Under the pieces are notes generated by a model. That model saw only the letters and a program-made list of their open reading frames with translations. It searched no databases and was not told the origin of the DNA. Below, in pieces: positions 38,215-54,521 of a stretch of DNA of 64,000 nucleotides. Origin of the DNA: Balanoglossus misakiensis (taxonomy: Eukaryota; Hemichordata). The stretch covers positions 6,510,001 to 6,574,000 of the forward strand of contig CM082581.2 in NCBI GenBank assembly GCA_040954595.2, given 5' to 3'. The stretch's first letter is position 1, and every line of letters starts with the position of its first letter. The position numbers and the translations under genes are program-made.

Positions 38215-41200
38215 ATGGATAATCAACCAGGAACCGAACACGAAGACCCTCTGAATGGTAAGTACTAAGTACAGTTTAGCGTGATCGTTGTCCAGAGACT
38301 TTTCTATGAATGACCAATCGCCTGGGCAATATGCGATGATCGGGGTTTGGTGCACTGCACTGTGGTGTTGACGTTGGTACTTTTGCATTGTCGGCTTAGC
38401 TGGGTTTTCATTGAATAAATTATGACGCACTCTGGAAAATAGGTCACCTAAATATTTAATTCATCGTACAGTATCTAAGTCCTAGGAGAAGGGCGTTTTC
38501 TTGACCTGTGTGCAATATACATATACATTAATTTCAAAACATATGATCTGCGTTTCCACCACGGTGATGCGTCACTTCGCTTTGGCAACTGTGTACATGT
38601 ACCACGGCATCAGTCGTTTGCAATGTCAAATAATTTCACTGTTCATTGCGTTTCACTGTTTGGCGAAAAGGGATTGGATTGGTGGTGGACCGGGGAACTA
38701 ATGGCCGGCTTCAAACCTTTACATATGGACGCGATGGGCGTTGCCACGCCTTAGAATTGTGCCTCCTGGCCACAGATGAGATATTTGGGACACCGCTAGA
38801 TTGTTCTTTGAAGTCGGACAGTTATGTAAACAAACCCCGACTTCCACGTACAGAGCACATTTGTCACATCCTTTGATACAAAGTGTCATTTATCCCACCC
38901 CTTTTAACAGAAATTTAAATAGTGACACTTTAAGTGTGATATTTAAATGTTTATTGTTTCTGAACATTGTATGCTAATTTGTTGTCATATTAGTATACAT
39001 TTGATCAGGCATTGCCATCTGCCTATTTTTTAAATCACTGGAGGGGGATCTAAAACTCACACATTTCTGGCTATGAACTACAGTTCATGGGCATAAGATT
39101 GTCCTTACTGTGAGGACCAAGCAAGTACCTCTAATTTTGTTTGTTTGTTTTAAAACATGTTTGAATAGTAAGTATCGTCTGAGGTGTCATACAATGTTTA
39201 TTTATAATTCACTTCCTTAAACTGGAGTGAAGACTTTTTCCCACGGTGAAATGGACCTGAATATTGACATTATTCAAAGAAGCAAATTATTTTAACTGCT
39301 GCAGATATGTTAATTAACAAATACAGATGTATCACAGTTACCATGGCATGGTAATCACTAGTTTATACTCAGGCTAATATAGCAAAGACATAACAATGTG
39401 TGTGTAAAAAATATCTGTATATATCACAAGAATTATTGCATCAGCTTTGCTGTAAGTGTCTTCAACCTACTTGCGTTTGTTGCATTTTTATGTCCCAGAT
39501 ACATAACTTCTGTTCAATGTCAGTTGAGTCACAGAGGTCATTGCACTGTTTGAGAACCAAGATGCATGTTAAGGATGTACATATATTAAACGACATATTT
39601 TTTTTTAAATGGATGAGAAACATCGGGTCAAGTTTATACTTTTCTTTAGGAATCGTAATAATATTTCCATAGAAACATATTTTTGGGTGCATTATTTATG
39701 TTAAGTTTGAAAAATATGCTTGACAATGCCAGAAAACAAATAAAGCACAATCCCAGAAAACAAATACCGTTTTATCAACCCTCCAAAGTAGGCAAACCTT
39801 GGCAAGAGACAAGAGTCAAATATTGATATCTGCACATGTGGCTTTGTCGTCATAGAAACAGATGAATCATAACTCTAGCGCCTTGTCTTTTGGCCCTCGA
39901 AGCAGTCATCCTGACACGTGAAAACCTCAAGAAAAGAGAGAAATTTAAAAGCCAACATGCTTTTTGCACAGATTGATTTTACATCTCCCAATCCTGGCGT
40001 GCAACAAAGGGTAATATTGATTGGCTCCGGAAGAAGGGGGTCATCAGAGACTTCTGCGTCATTTCTTTGATAAGGAAATGTTGATTCTCAATGAGGCTTC
40101 TTCCCCACAACAAGGGAATCGACTGCCTTGTTACGTAATATCTTTATAAACAAAGCACCAAAGAGTTACAAGGGGATCCTCACAGCATGCTTACCTGTAG
40201 CTATACATGCATGCGTAACCAGCTCAAAGTCAGTCATTAAAATGTGAAGTTGATAATCGTCATATTCAAGTCATTTTTCACAATTATGGATTTGATGACT
40301 GCAATAACTGTTGCTCAGTCTCTCTGGTAGATTGTTGTCACCACTGGCGACACTATAACAGAGCTACAATAGAATAGAGAAGGCAATTTTCCATCTTCTG
40401 CGCAAATGAATTTAATAAATATTTTTATTTACATATGAAAAAACTCACTGCTGGTATAATTACTCTGCAATATGGATATCAAAGGGAGTCAGACAACAAT
40501 TCTGTCTGTGTCAACCACAATACATGTATTGTCATTGATACATTTTTTGACCCAGACAATGATGAGGGGTGGCTGTTTTCATCCTTGAGCTGATTGATGA
40601 GATAATTACTGAAAGCTCATTGTTATCGGGAAATCTTTTGTATGAACGCTGCAAAAAATAGAGTGGTAATTCACAGGTCTCTGTCGGTGTCTGCTTGTGT
40701 ATTGGTGCGTCTAGTACATGACATATACATGTATCAGAAATAAATATCACGCCACCCATGCATATATGCATACTGAAATACGTACAAGCACGTCAATAAC
40801 TTAATAGGAATTAAACTTAGTTTCTGTTCCATGGTTATTACGGTTAGAAATGGTATGGAAAATAGTGGCTGGTGTCAAAGGCCAATGAAAATGTGTTTGT
40901 ATTTAAAACTGAATGCTCAAACCGTCTGATGCAATCTCTTCTTCTTCCCCTATCTTGACCTTCTGAGATTTGATGAATAACGGGCAACTGCTGTGAGTGG
41001 CCTGTATGCTGGAGGGAAGTGGTCGTTGGAAAACATTGCAGATTAGTTCAAGAGAATGCAGTTCTGATGAAATGCTGCCTTGACAGCTGATGTGATTGAA
41101 TATACCAGATGTATGTGAAAAAAATGAGAAACTGAAAAAGAAATGCACACAGCTGCAAGAATTTAATGACAGCAGTTGGTCTTAACGTTAAGAATTTTAG

Positions 41201-43347
41201 CAGCATGCAAAAAGGAAAGAAATGAACCACTTGTGTGATACTGACAATGATATGTTAATTATGCATCTATCTGGGAGGGTTGTGTTACTGATAAAACAAG
41301 CAATATCATTCCTTCCACTGGTGCAGATTACTTTACCCTGTTGATAAGGACACGTATATTGAAAAGGCCTGGTCCATTGGGGGGGGGGATGGGTAATTAA
41401 AAGAATGTAAATGATTAGATACATTTCAGGTGTTACTATTTGGAATTGCGTCAATATATTACAGCATAAATTTGTTCTGATATTTTAACAGAATCCTGGG
41501 TTGAACTTCACTATGCCCAGAATGGAGGAGGTCAGCATGAATCACAGACCGGAATCCCACTGTCAGTGCACAGCGGGAACATGGAAAAACTTCTGATGGA
41601 AGCACAGAGGGAATCCTCCAGATCCACATCCAGGGGCAGCTCACAAGGTGGAAGGTGGGTTTTGGGAAATTCAACAAACAATATTTTTGGCAGGGACATT
41701 GTAATGTGCCCAGTGAAATTGTGTTGTTTTCAGCTATCTTCCACGTATAGCATAGGCAGTAGGATGTGATCTTCTAAAGTGATGACATCATAGACTATTT
41801 TTAATAATATTTTATTTTTGGTCTTTGACAGCCCCAAGACACCAAATAGTCCAATAAGTTCAGCAGCTGGTTCAACTACTGGGTCGCCGTTTGGACATGT
41901 AGATCCACATCCCCCAATTCAGGTACGTGCAAGAATTCAACAAACTTCAGATTTCTGCAAAATTTATCATATCTAAAACTCCCCCTATCAGTAGGCTGAC
42001 CTAAATATTCTTGCTCTGTGTGGATTTTTAGTGTTTCATTTTTTTTAAATCCACACAAAACCACCTGTAACACAATAGCTTGTACAAATATGCTGAGCAA
42101 ACAGAGTTGAAAGGAATGTTCAGTTTACACAAATTGTACATTTGAACTCATTTTGATAGTTTTACTGTCACCATTTAACTTGATGTGGGGTTGGTGGATG
42201 TTAAACCACCATGGCCTGATTTTGGCCAGTATTGCCAATGTATTTGATGATTCGGGGGCCAAGTTCATCAAATGTGTATATTACCACCCTGTCCTGTTCA
42301 CATCATTATGTACATATACATGTACACAAACATTTCAAACGCAGAATTTCCAATAATTTTGGTCTGTTTCAATTACTGTTTGTAGCTTGGTCTAGCTCAG
42401 GGTATGGTAGACACAGCAGGTACTGGAGAGTGGATATGGGACTGGTCAAGTAGGCCTGAAACGCGTCCTCCAAAGTAAGTGCGCATAAATGTCATATTTG
42501 TACCTCTTTTAATAGCGCAGAGGGACAACAGGGGTATGATGGAAGTAGCTCTGTTGTCAATGAATGAAAAAATAAGTGGGATAAAGTCCAATGATAACTG
42601 GGTTATCCTCAAGAACACTGTTCAAGGGGAAAAAACACTGACAGTAAACAAAGCATCAATGATGTCATTGTGCACATAGAGTCCATTTATAATACTTTTC
42701 ACAAATTGACCCTCTTCGTAAGTCAGCTAAAGGTCAGTCACAGTAAACAGGATATGTTTACTAACTGTGTATACTGTTAGACATAATAGATGAATGTTAA
42801 CATACTAACTGTTGTGTGTTGCTATATACTCGATTTTAAAGCTTTATGTGAACTTCTAACCCTCTTGCTAATACACCGATGAGCTACTCCTGAGAATTTG
42901 TGTGGAATAATCTATTACGTAATTATTTTAACTAAATATTTTGTCTCTGTCTGCTTTTTTTTTTTGTACAGAGAATTCAAATTCAAGCACCCAGACAGAA
43001 AGACAACTCTGAGTATGAGGAAGTCAAAAGCCATGAAAAGTGGAATATTTTCAACAGAATTTCTTAGTGTATTCATTCCATCTCTCATCTTGTCTCATCT
43101 CTTAACCCTGGGAGTAGGGTAAGTATTTTTGAAGTGTCCTCTATTTAGACAAGACAGTGTGTTAACACATATATATGTATATTTGGGGGGGGGGGGGGTT
43201 GTGTTACAAATGGTACAGTACCCCTTTAATGTGCAGTCACATTTACTCTAATAAAATTTTCTTCTCACGTAAAATAATACTTTTATCATTCCTTGGTCTT
43301 GCAGAATCTACATAGGAGCCCGCTTAGCATCAAACAAGACTTCCTAG
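38215..43347 (+). CDS. BNIP3: BNIP3, BCL2-interacting mitophagy receptor
   Basis: Exons: 38215-38257, 41492-41654, 41832-41922, 42386-42474, 42972-43118, 43305-43347, giving 191 aa (human BNIP3 is 194). The ATG has G at -3 and +4. The protein is a tail-anchored outer mitochondrial membrane receptor that recruits LC3/GABARAP in mitophagy. The LIR core is W17-V-E-L20, preceded by Ser16 as in vertebrates. A Ser-rich region follows, then the family block [10 protein letters not shown] and [13 protein letters not shown]. The transmembrane helix (about 161-182, [18 protein letters not shown]) keeps the dimer Ser170-His171 and Gly178, but has Thr174 where human has Ala176 of the AxxxG motif. The exon 4 acceptor is ambiguous: 42401 is also in frame and would remove LGLAQ. 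Exon 1 carries only 14 codons before a 3.2-kb intron. Confidence 0.95.
43185..43198. repeat. poly-G tract (14 nt)
   Basis: A G run in the last BNIP3 intron, on the transcribed sense strand. A shorter G run occurs near 41379-41388 in the first intron. Confidence 0.85.
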
Positions 43348-43989
43348 ACACCCATATGCCATTGCAGCCATGCTGTGGTCGAGCAGAAGTTGCAGTTACA
43401 AGGCTAGATGCAGTTTCAACAGATCAAGTTGAATCTGTATAGCCTTTAATACCAGATCCCTGCCTGAACTAAAAACTGCATCATCGTCAAGACAAAATAG
43501 AAAAATCTCATGTTAGAGTCTTAGTTGTTCCCTCACAATTGCTGAGCATTTTTTTTAAATTTTGAATTATCATATAAAAACAAGTTTTCCTCCCTTCTTC
43601 TTTTTAGCTTTGCTTTCCAAAAATTGTAACAAAGATATATGTGTATCAAGCCACAAAAAAATAGTATTTTATGTATATAACTATAAATATTCAACGGGCC
43701 ATCAGTTTTTGGGCCCCATCAATGGCATTATTTGAAATTTAATTAATAATTAGTTTCCAATTTCTCTGCATGTCTGTAGTGAAAATTATAACATTCTTTC
43801 AGCGCCATGAGTTGTGTAATTCTGTAAAACGAAAAAAAAAAAAAAGATTCCAACTAAAGTAGAAAATTATGATACCAACATTGCCTCAATCATAGTCTTC
43901 ATGTGAAAACTTCGCATATCAAAATCTGTGAAAATCTTTTGTATCGTATTTTTGTCAGCGGGAATATGCCAGATCTGTTTTATTTGAGA

Positions 43990-43995
43990 AATAAA
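43990..43995 (+). terminator. BNIP3: candidate BNIP3 polyadenylation signal
   Basis: AATAAA, 643 nt after the stop codon, followed within 40 nt by a GT/G-rich stretch (GTGTTTTTGGGGGG). The 3' UTR before it contains long poly-A and AT-rich runs. Confidence 0.5.
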
Positions 43996-44221
43996 AGCAA
44001 TTTTATATTAAGTGTTTTTGGGGGGAGGGGAGAATATTGCATCAGGTATTTCATGCATTTGTGATTTGACTGCCAGAGCTCAGTGCAAAACCCGAGGCAG
44101 GTTGGTAACTTTCTGTAGTGTATCATTAAAATACCGCTGTTTTAGATGTTAATCTTTAAGAGAAAGTCAAATGGATAGATGTTCTAGTAGTGAAACTTGT
44201 TATTACTGATAATTCTGTACT

Positions 44222-44253
44222 CAGCAAACCTGTCCATGGACAGGCGCCTGCTG
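44222..44253. repeat. palindrome CCTGTCCATGGACAGG with flanking inverted CAGCA/TGCTG
   Basis: A 16-bp perfect palindrome at 44229-44244. The flanks CAGCA (44222-44226) and TGCTG (44249-44253) continue the symmetry with a small asymmetric bulge. Confidence 0.75.
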
Positions 44254-46086
44254 AGTCATCATACCAGCTACCTCTGCTATCAGAAAAAAAAGTGTCTCAA
44301 TTAAACATGCCTTCTAGGTCAACGTGACTTAGATTGCAGGCGAAATCCAAACACCTGTTCTAACACTGGCATACCAGTTTTATCTGACACGTCACACACA
44401 CACACACTGCATGTACCTAAGCGAAATTTTCACGTACGTGTATAACGCATTTCTTGTGGTTTCAAGTTTCACTATATTCTGTGTATGCTCATGTGTAATT
44501 GTGTTAGTAGTCGATTTCCTTCCAACGAGCAAATCCTTCAGAAGTATTTTAGGTCAAAAACGGAAGAGATACTTCCAATAATCTCATTTACATGACGTGT
44601 ACGTTTGCCATGTATTGCTATTGGCTGCGTATTGCTTTTAATACCGGTACTTGTTTCCACAAAAGTTCGATTGGGAAGGCTTGCAAGCAAAGTGAATTGC
44701 TAATATTTTGACTGAAGGGGGAAAATTAGTTTTTGAGTAACAGACACAGTTTACTTTTTACGATTATTGAAAAGATTGTCTAATAAAAACGTTGTCCTGT
44801 AGGTTGAGAAAGAATATTGAGAGTTACCTGCAGGAAATTCACCAACCAGACATTTCCTAACCACCAGATGGGCTGTGGCTTGAAATTGGGTTAGGTAGTT
44901 GTATGGTTAGGGTAGATCTCCAGCAGGTACCGTAATATATACTGACTTCAAAAAAATGGTTTCTCAAAATAATGCTCTAATCATGGAAATAAGTTGGACT
45001 GTTGTTCCTTGTATGACCTGAACCTATAAGCTGTATTTTGTTGTCATAGCATGATGTAACGTGACAATTTGTTGTGTGCAACACCATTAAAGCACAGACC
45101 ATCTGCATTTTAAATTTTTCCTGCATTTGTGAATAATTCAGTTTTGATGTCCGAGTATTTTCACCCTTCAGCATGCATGAAAGAACTGAGACAAATCACG
45201 TCATTTTTTTCCTTGTCAAAGCGAAATTTTGATTTTAAATTATTCGATTCAAGGGGATTTTAGACACACATAAATAGTCATAAAATTCCAACAATTGATT
45301 TTGACTGACCGCTGTATACCGCCAAGTATGGTAAATTTTCAGGTCTAGACAGATACGCACAAAATGTGAAAAGCCAACAAAAATCCAAGGGCAGTGGTAG
45401 TCTGGTGGTTACCGTGGTGATTTGTACAGTTTTGTGAAAACACAGTCTGATTTTGCTTTGCAGTTGCATTCATTTCTAATTAGTGTACGTATAATTAATT
45501 GTACCCCTGTAATAGCCACACAAACTTTAGTTTTAGGAGCGAGAGAAAAAAAAATCAGTTATGTAAGATCTATATATAGACATAATATAGTGTGTTATTG
45601 AGATTTGCCAGATCATGTAGTGTTCATTGTTTATCCTAGTATAATATGCTGTGGAATAAACCTGCTGTTGCAAGCAACCATCTTTTGCTGTGTCAGCCTG
45701 TTTGTTGCGTGTCATCTGCAGGGTGATTGTACCATATGAGCAGAAGTAGCATATTATTATAACACTCACACACACACCCACCACACTAGTTCTCCGTTAC
45801 ATGCCATCAGTATTGATAAACACAGCAAAATAATGAAGATTGATTCTGGAACACTAAATTGACTTGATTAATGTTCTCATGAGGTATGAAAAATTGTATG
45901 AAAATCATGACTCCAAGGTAACAAGATGTGGAATCACAGACCCTATAATTCCCTTGACACCTCACTGTAAAACTTCATTTTTGGGGGCGCTGTTCACACT
46001 GGCTACACTTCGAGAGCTGTGGTTTCACACTAAAAGCAATGCCACTGAACTGATGGCAAGCGTTTGCAATAAAATATCTGGAAGAC

Positions 46087-46092
46087 TTTATT
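46087..46092 (-). terminator. SFXN2: possible SFXN2 polyadenylation signal
   Basis: TTTATT (AATAAA on the minus strand) about 700 nt past the SFXN2 stop. I saw no closer canonical hexamer, but variant signals were not excluded. Confidence 0.3.
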
Positions 46093-46790
46093 CACCTCTC
46101 AAATTTCGCAATGTACTTCTTGACCCATTCCTAAAGACTCATGAGACAAAAATTAGTAAATGATCATGATCACAGACTCAACATAATAGAAAACGTGTAC
46201 TGAATCAGTTCCATTTGACTTTAGACAGGTTAATTATACTTCACAATTGCATCTTACATTTGTTTGCATCTGAAACTACATTAATGCCCACTTTGTAGAA
46301 AATGCAGAATTTAAAAAACATTACTGGTTTTAGAACCACCACCAGATACTAATTAAAATATCCCATCTATTTTCTGTACTTTGACTTTTTGCAAATAATG
46401 ACCCCTACTGGTAATAACTATTAGAGCACGGACACTCCAATGTGGATTTGAGTTACGGTAGTTTGAAAATTTCTAGAAATTTCTTTGCACCAAGCCCTAT
46501 ACCTTTACATTCAGTGTATAGATGATTTTCTTGTGTCACCAGTGAGAGTCGATCTGTGGAGTGTCATATTGAATTAGACGACACACTGGTTTTGAGGTAG
46601 GGATACAGCCCTCGGAGACCGCTGACCCCCATTGTGACTGTGGCATCATGCGACCAAACAGAACCCTCTGTAAATTTGAGATGACATCAGTAGTATGTTG
46701 AGAGGTTTTGCAGTGGTTCAAAGTGATGTGTGCGTATACCTAAGACGTGAAAGTCACTCCTTGCCGGTACGGTGTGCATGGGAAACAACA

Positions 46791-49700
46791 TCACAGACCC
46801 TTGTTAAAATAGACAGTGTCCAGTGACTCTCCATACTTCTTTTGAATTTCTTGTCTGACATCGGCTTCTAGCTTGCTAACTTTCATGGAGCTGAAACCAA
46901 AGACAAAAAGGTTTCATGCTACATGTAGTCACCTACAAGACGCCTATCTCAAACCCTGTCCCACACCACAGCCTAACTGGTGGATGGGAAATATCGGTGA
47001 GGTAAATGTTCTGGGGTAACTGCTGAGCACACTTTTGTTGAATTTACAATGATGTTTTTGTTCACAAATGAATGCTATTCTGTTTATACATACATTTATC
47101 AATATATGATTGATAATTCTCATAAAAATAATCAGATTCCGTGTAAACAGCTTACTTACCATTTTTGAGGAAATATACTACATGAAATTGGGGTCATGAA
47201 TAGAAGACTAGAAAAAAAAAGGAGAAAGATAGAAGAAAGTTTCATTAGTGTACACCTTATGACAAAAAATGCGAGTCAGTTGAACTTTAAACCATTCACC
47301 CCCATTTCCCTCTTCAGAGGTCCAACTTTACTGTACAAAACAACGAATTTGGACCAAACTATGGCAGTGAAAGGTTTAAAAGTATGTGTTACTTACAAGC
47401 AACCAACAGCCAGAGTTTGAAATGGAGCGTGCAGGAACGTGACACTGCGGAACCAATTGTACCTTTCAAGTCTTTGCATAATAATTGGTAAAATTACTGA
47501 ATAATTGGAGAAAAGAAAGGAAACAATAATAGGTAATTGATTGCTTTGGAGGTTAAAGAAATTGATCTTGTCAAGAAAACGTCAAACACATCAATGTTCA
47601 ATTTCATCAAAATACACGATGTAAAAAAAAAAGTGTAACAAATAAAGTCTATGTTTTGAAAGTGAACATTTCATGTGTAACTCTATTGTGGAAAGTGGTA
47701 AGACTGTTCTATTTTACAACTTACACATTCCTGGAGCAGCCATGCTGATTCTTGAAAACACAACTTGAGATATTGCCTTTCTGGCAGCTTTCTGCAATGA
47801 ACAGAGAAGATAGAATAAACTTCTTCTTTTTTATGTTATGCATGGGGAGAATTGATATGTATGTAAGATATCACAGAATAACAAATGAACTTGCTTAGAC
47901 CGTCCATTTCCCAAAGGACCAGCTCAGACTCAGACTGTCGTAAATTCCAATAACTTTCCCTCAGTGTGAGCTTGACTTATTTTGGCATTGTAGTTAGAAC
48001 AAAATAAACAGGAACAGCAAACATATGATCATCCTTGGAGAGCTAGAAGCCAATTCTCTGATGGCATACATACACTGATCCCGGAACCAAGCACGATACT
48101 AACCCACCTGCAGGAATCAAATGGTTCAAGTATGGAAAACAAGAGTGATAAGACAATGAATGTTAATAAGAATCAGTGATGGATAATGAATATTCTCACC
48201 TGTGATTTTCCAACCTGGTTGCCATTGGCATCAAAGAGGATGATGCCGTCGATGACCTCACGCTGCCTCATCATGGGAATGTTGACACAATTGGCAGAAG
48301 CCACAGCAGCGAACGGTACATACCTGGCCAGTAGTGGTGGGGCAGTCTGTGAATAAAATATGGTTACAGATTGTGACAGACTTCGCTGAGTCATTAATGA
48401 CATTACAGGGTAAATTCAAATATGCAAATCGGGTATATTAAATATTACTTTTCAGTAATTTCACATCTGTTTTGCCGATTGTTATGTACACAGTACAGCC
48501 AACATCTGTTTAAAAAACTTGAGGCTTCTACTACTGTAAGAATTGTTACTGTTTTTTTATACATGTACTCACTTTTGTTAAAGAATTCAGTCCTAGTGCT
48601 GTTATAAGGGCACTGCTTGTTGCTGTCACATATGCTAGACCAATTTGCCTGAAAGGAAATGTAAAGATAGTGATAACCCAGAAGCTAAAGAGTGAAATGA
48701 AATCACCTTATGCTTTCAGAGTTAAGGATTTGCAGCCCAGAGGCCTTCACATTTCAAAACAGATAGAAACAAAAGTACTGTTAATTACACCATAGAGGGT
48801 GCAATCTTCCCTGGTACAGGTGAGGTATTTGTAAAGTACAATCTGTACGAAGAAATGACATATTGACATACAGAAATGTGCTGCTCTCTTTTTCACTGAA
48901 AAGTGCAGCATGTTGGATAATGTCCCAAGACATGCACAAAGCTTACTTATTAGTTATCGGAGAGGCAGCATTCCTGTTGGTGTAATTGACGAGCGCATTG
49001 AAGGATTGGTTGATCCACTGCCACAACACCACAGCATGCCAACTCCTGCAAGAAAGAAAAATATAAAGAACACATTCACTGCTAAGTGGCAGTCTGGGTG
49101 AAAAGAAAAAAGTCAACAAGTGTCAGGGCTTAGCTCTTATAATCAGAATCAACATGAATCACCTGACAATGTTTACAATGCCCATTTGAGAAGTAGCTTG
49201 ACAAAGGAATTTATCAATCAAAAGCAACTGTGTCAGATTGCTTCACATCAGAACAAGACGAGATTTACTAACTTGTAAAACTGCAGCATGCCACCTGTGA
49301 TGATCATACCACCTGGCACCTGACAAGACATTCGACCAATCAAATTCTGTTTCTCCCCAGAGTCAGGATGAAATGCAGACATGTATAATTTCTGAGCAAA
49401 ATAAAGTTGCTCTTCTGTAGTTCCAGGTGGTTCTGTACCCAGCCTGAAACAAATAATAATAAGATTAATATTTGTAGGATTATCTTTCTACATTTACCTT
49501 ATAGTGTGGATGATTATAATCATTTCAGTTTTACAATGAATTTAAATTATATAAACACTAATAACAATTATCTACCATACATGCATGACACATGATTTAC
49601 AGCTAATTCTAAGATAGACAAGTCTGTATGTTGTATGTCTATTTGTATGTAAATTATCTACATATGTGTAAGTAGATGTGTTAATTTTTGTTTAAAGCTA

Positions 49701-50066
49701 TTGTATTGTATTGTATTGTATTGTATTGTTGCCATCAGCTGACCCATTTGCCAGATTCTCTGATAGCGCCTCTTTCAACATATCACAAAGATGCACTCTA
49801 ATTTGAGTTACTGACTCAGTCCGATCTAAAGTGTACATTCTTGAGTGGAACACTACTATTGGTGTTATTTACCTGTACTCCTCTACTAATCTTTTGGCAT
49901 CGTCCAGTTGTTTTTCGCTGCAGGCCAGAGTTCTTGGGTCGGTTATATTGAAGAAGTGCTTGAGTCTCCCCGTGAAGGTGCTCTGGTCCCATCTTGGAGC
50001 ATCAATATCAATCCTCCCCTTGATGGTCTGAACAACTACCGACTCTTCATTGACAAAATTTGTCAT
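46791..50066 (-). CDS. SFXN2: sideroflexin, SFXN2-like mitochondrial inner-membrane transporter
   Basis: Exons in transcript order: 49873-50066, 49273-49443, 48947-49045, 48573-48648, 48200-48346, 47725-47791, 47397-47496, 47160-47207, 46791-46890, giving 333 aa (human SFXN2 is 322). Phases join exactly. Sideroflexins are multi-spanning inner-membrane proteins; SFXN1/3 carry serine, and SFXN2 is linked to iron/haem handling. Family signatures are [20 protein letters not shown] (N-terminus), [46 protein letters not shown] and the C-terminal VYFNKGL. The KYG near the C-terminus and NIPMMRQ favour SFXN2 over SFXN1/3. The ATG at 50066 has A at -3; an acceptor at 50081 shows it lies in the second exon, behind a non-coding one. 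Exon 2 ends at an unusual donor, AA|GTTAGT. Paralogue assignment within the family is likely but not certain. Confidence 0.94.
47285..47382 (+). repeat. foldback repeat, copy A (SFXN2 intron between coding exons 7 and 8)
   Basis: The ends CTTTAAACCATTCAC and GTGAAAGGTTTAAAAG are inverted. The interior shares TCCCTCTTCAGAGGTCCAAC, unbroken, with copy B at 50223-50317 in the opposite orientation. It reaches within about 15 bp of the exon 7 donor. Confidence 0.75.
49699..49728. repeat. (ATTGT)n pentanucleotide microsatellite
   Basis: About six tandem ATTGT units in the first coding-region intron of SFXN2. Confidence 0.85.
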
Positions 50067-50222
50067 GATGTTCAAAACAGCTGCAATATACAGTGTATTG
50101 TAGTGTTAGCCAATTATTCATATTCATTCAGTCATTGGATTGAAATCAGACAGTTACATTTCACTTTCAACACCAACACTTTTCATACACATTGAAACTA
50201 TGCACTTTTGAGGAAAGTCTCA

Positions 50223-50317
50223 CTTTAACCCTTTCACCACCATGGTTCAGTCTGAACACATTGATTTCTATGGTAAGGTTGGACCTCTGAAGAGGGAACT
50301 GGGGGTGAAATGGTTAA
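50223..50317 (-). repeat. foldback repeat, copy B (SFXN2 5' UTR intron)
   Basis: The ends TTTAACCCTTTCACC and GGTGAAATGGTTAAC are inverted. The interior is the reverse complement of copy A. Its left end also matches 1178-1196 over 19 nt, so the family has at least one further partial copy in the window. Confidence 0.75.
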
Positions 50318-50602
50318 CACACTAGTATTTTTATTTCACACTTGCATTCACGCTGGCGAGCTCCATTTGATATCCTGACAACACGCTTTCCTGGTTTCCA
50401 TTCGATCACCGCCTCCCCCAATATGCTTTCTTGCCACATCACCAACGTATCAAGACGCAGCATTCCAACTTTGATCCAAGTGTCACTCGAGCTCACAGAA
50501 CTCAAGCTGTCAAATGGATGGGAAAAGCCATGCAAATGAACAATCATGGGCTTTCTGCTCGCACCAGCAATAAAACAGAGAAGATGCCATTCTTTCACTT
50601 AC

Positions 50603-50700
50603 CTAGCGACCACCTGAATTACCCTGCTGCTCTACCACCACACCTTGATATGCAATATGTTTTCGTCTGAAAATGAAAATGTCGTCTGACCTTTGAACTC
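50603..50700 (-). other. SFXN2: predicted non-coding first exon of SFXN2 (5' limit approximate)
   Basis: A strong minus-strand donor (CGCTAG|GTAAGTG) sits at 50602/50603 and fits the acceptor TATATTGCAG before 50080, making a 522-bp 5' UTR intron that contains repeat copy B. The transcription start is not visible. The upper boundary here is only a guess, limited by the ARL3 start. Confidence 0.5.
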
Positions 50701-50791
50701 ATGTCACCAGGCATGCGTATTTCACAACAGAAGTCCCAGGATGCACTAGGTGTGACGTCACGCATAGTTACCCCGGCACAGTGTCTTCAAA
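50701..50791. promoter_or_regulatory. shared divergent promoter of SFXN2 and ARL3
   Basis: The space between the predicted SFXN2 first exon and the ARL3 ATG is under 200 bp, so both genes must share core promoter DNA. It contains a full palindromic CRE (TGACGTCA, 50753-50760) extended to GTGACGTCAC, and no TATA box was noticed. CRE occupancy by CREB/ATF factors is inferred from the motif. Confidence 0.55.
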
Positions 50792-54446
<3,655 letters not shown>

Positions 54447-54495
54447 ATTTGCTTCGTTTTGAAGCCCAGCCCTTTCAGGAAATTCCCCTCCCTCT

Positions 54496-54521
54496 CCCCC
54501 CCCCCCCCCCCCCCCCCCCCC
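54496..54521. repeat. ARL3: poly-C tract (26 nt) in ARL3 3' UTR
   Basis: An uninterrupted C run starting 50 nt after the ARL3 stop codon, on the sense strand, preceded by a CCTCCCTCT pyrimidine stretch. It would be transcribed as a C-rich element of the kind bound by PCBP/hnRNP K proteins. Confidence 0.9.

Larger units (their letters stand above)
43996..46790. other. tail-to-tail intergenic region, BNIP3 / SFXN2
   Basis: No gene recognised. It contains a perfect 16-bp palindrome (44229-44244) inside a longer symmetric stem and a short CA repeat (44394-44407). A minus-strand AATAAA (TTTATT at 46087-46092), about 700 nt beyond the SFXN2 stop, may end that transcript. Confidence 0.5.

Noticed and set aside
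47196-47420. 74-codon plus-strand frame antisense to SFXN2
   Set aside because: It spans foldback repeat copy A and antisense of SFXN2 exon 7, with no protein similarity.
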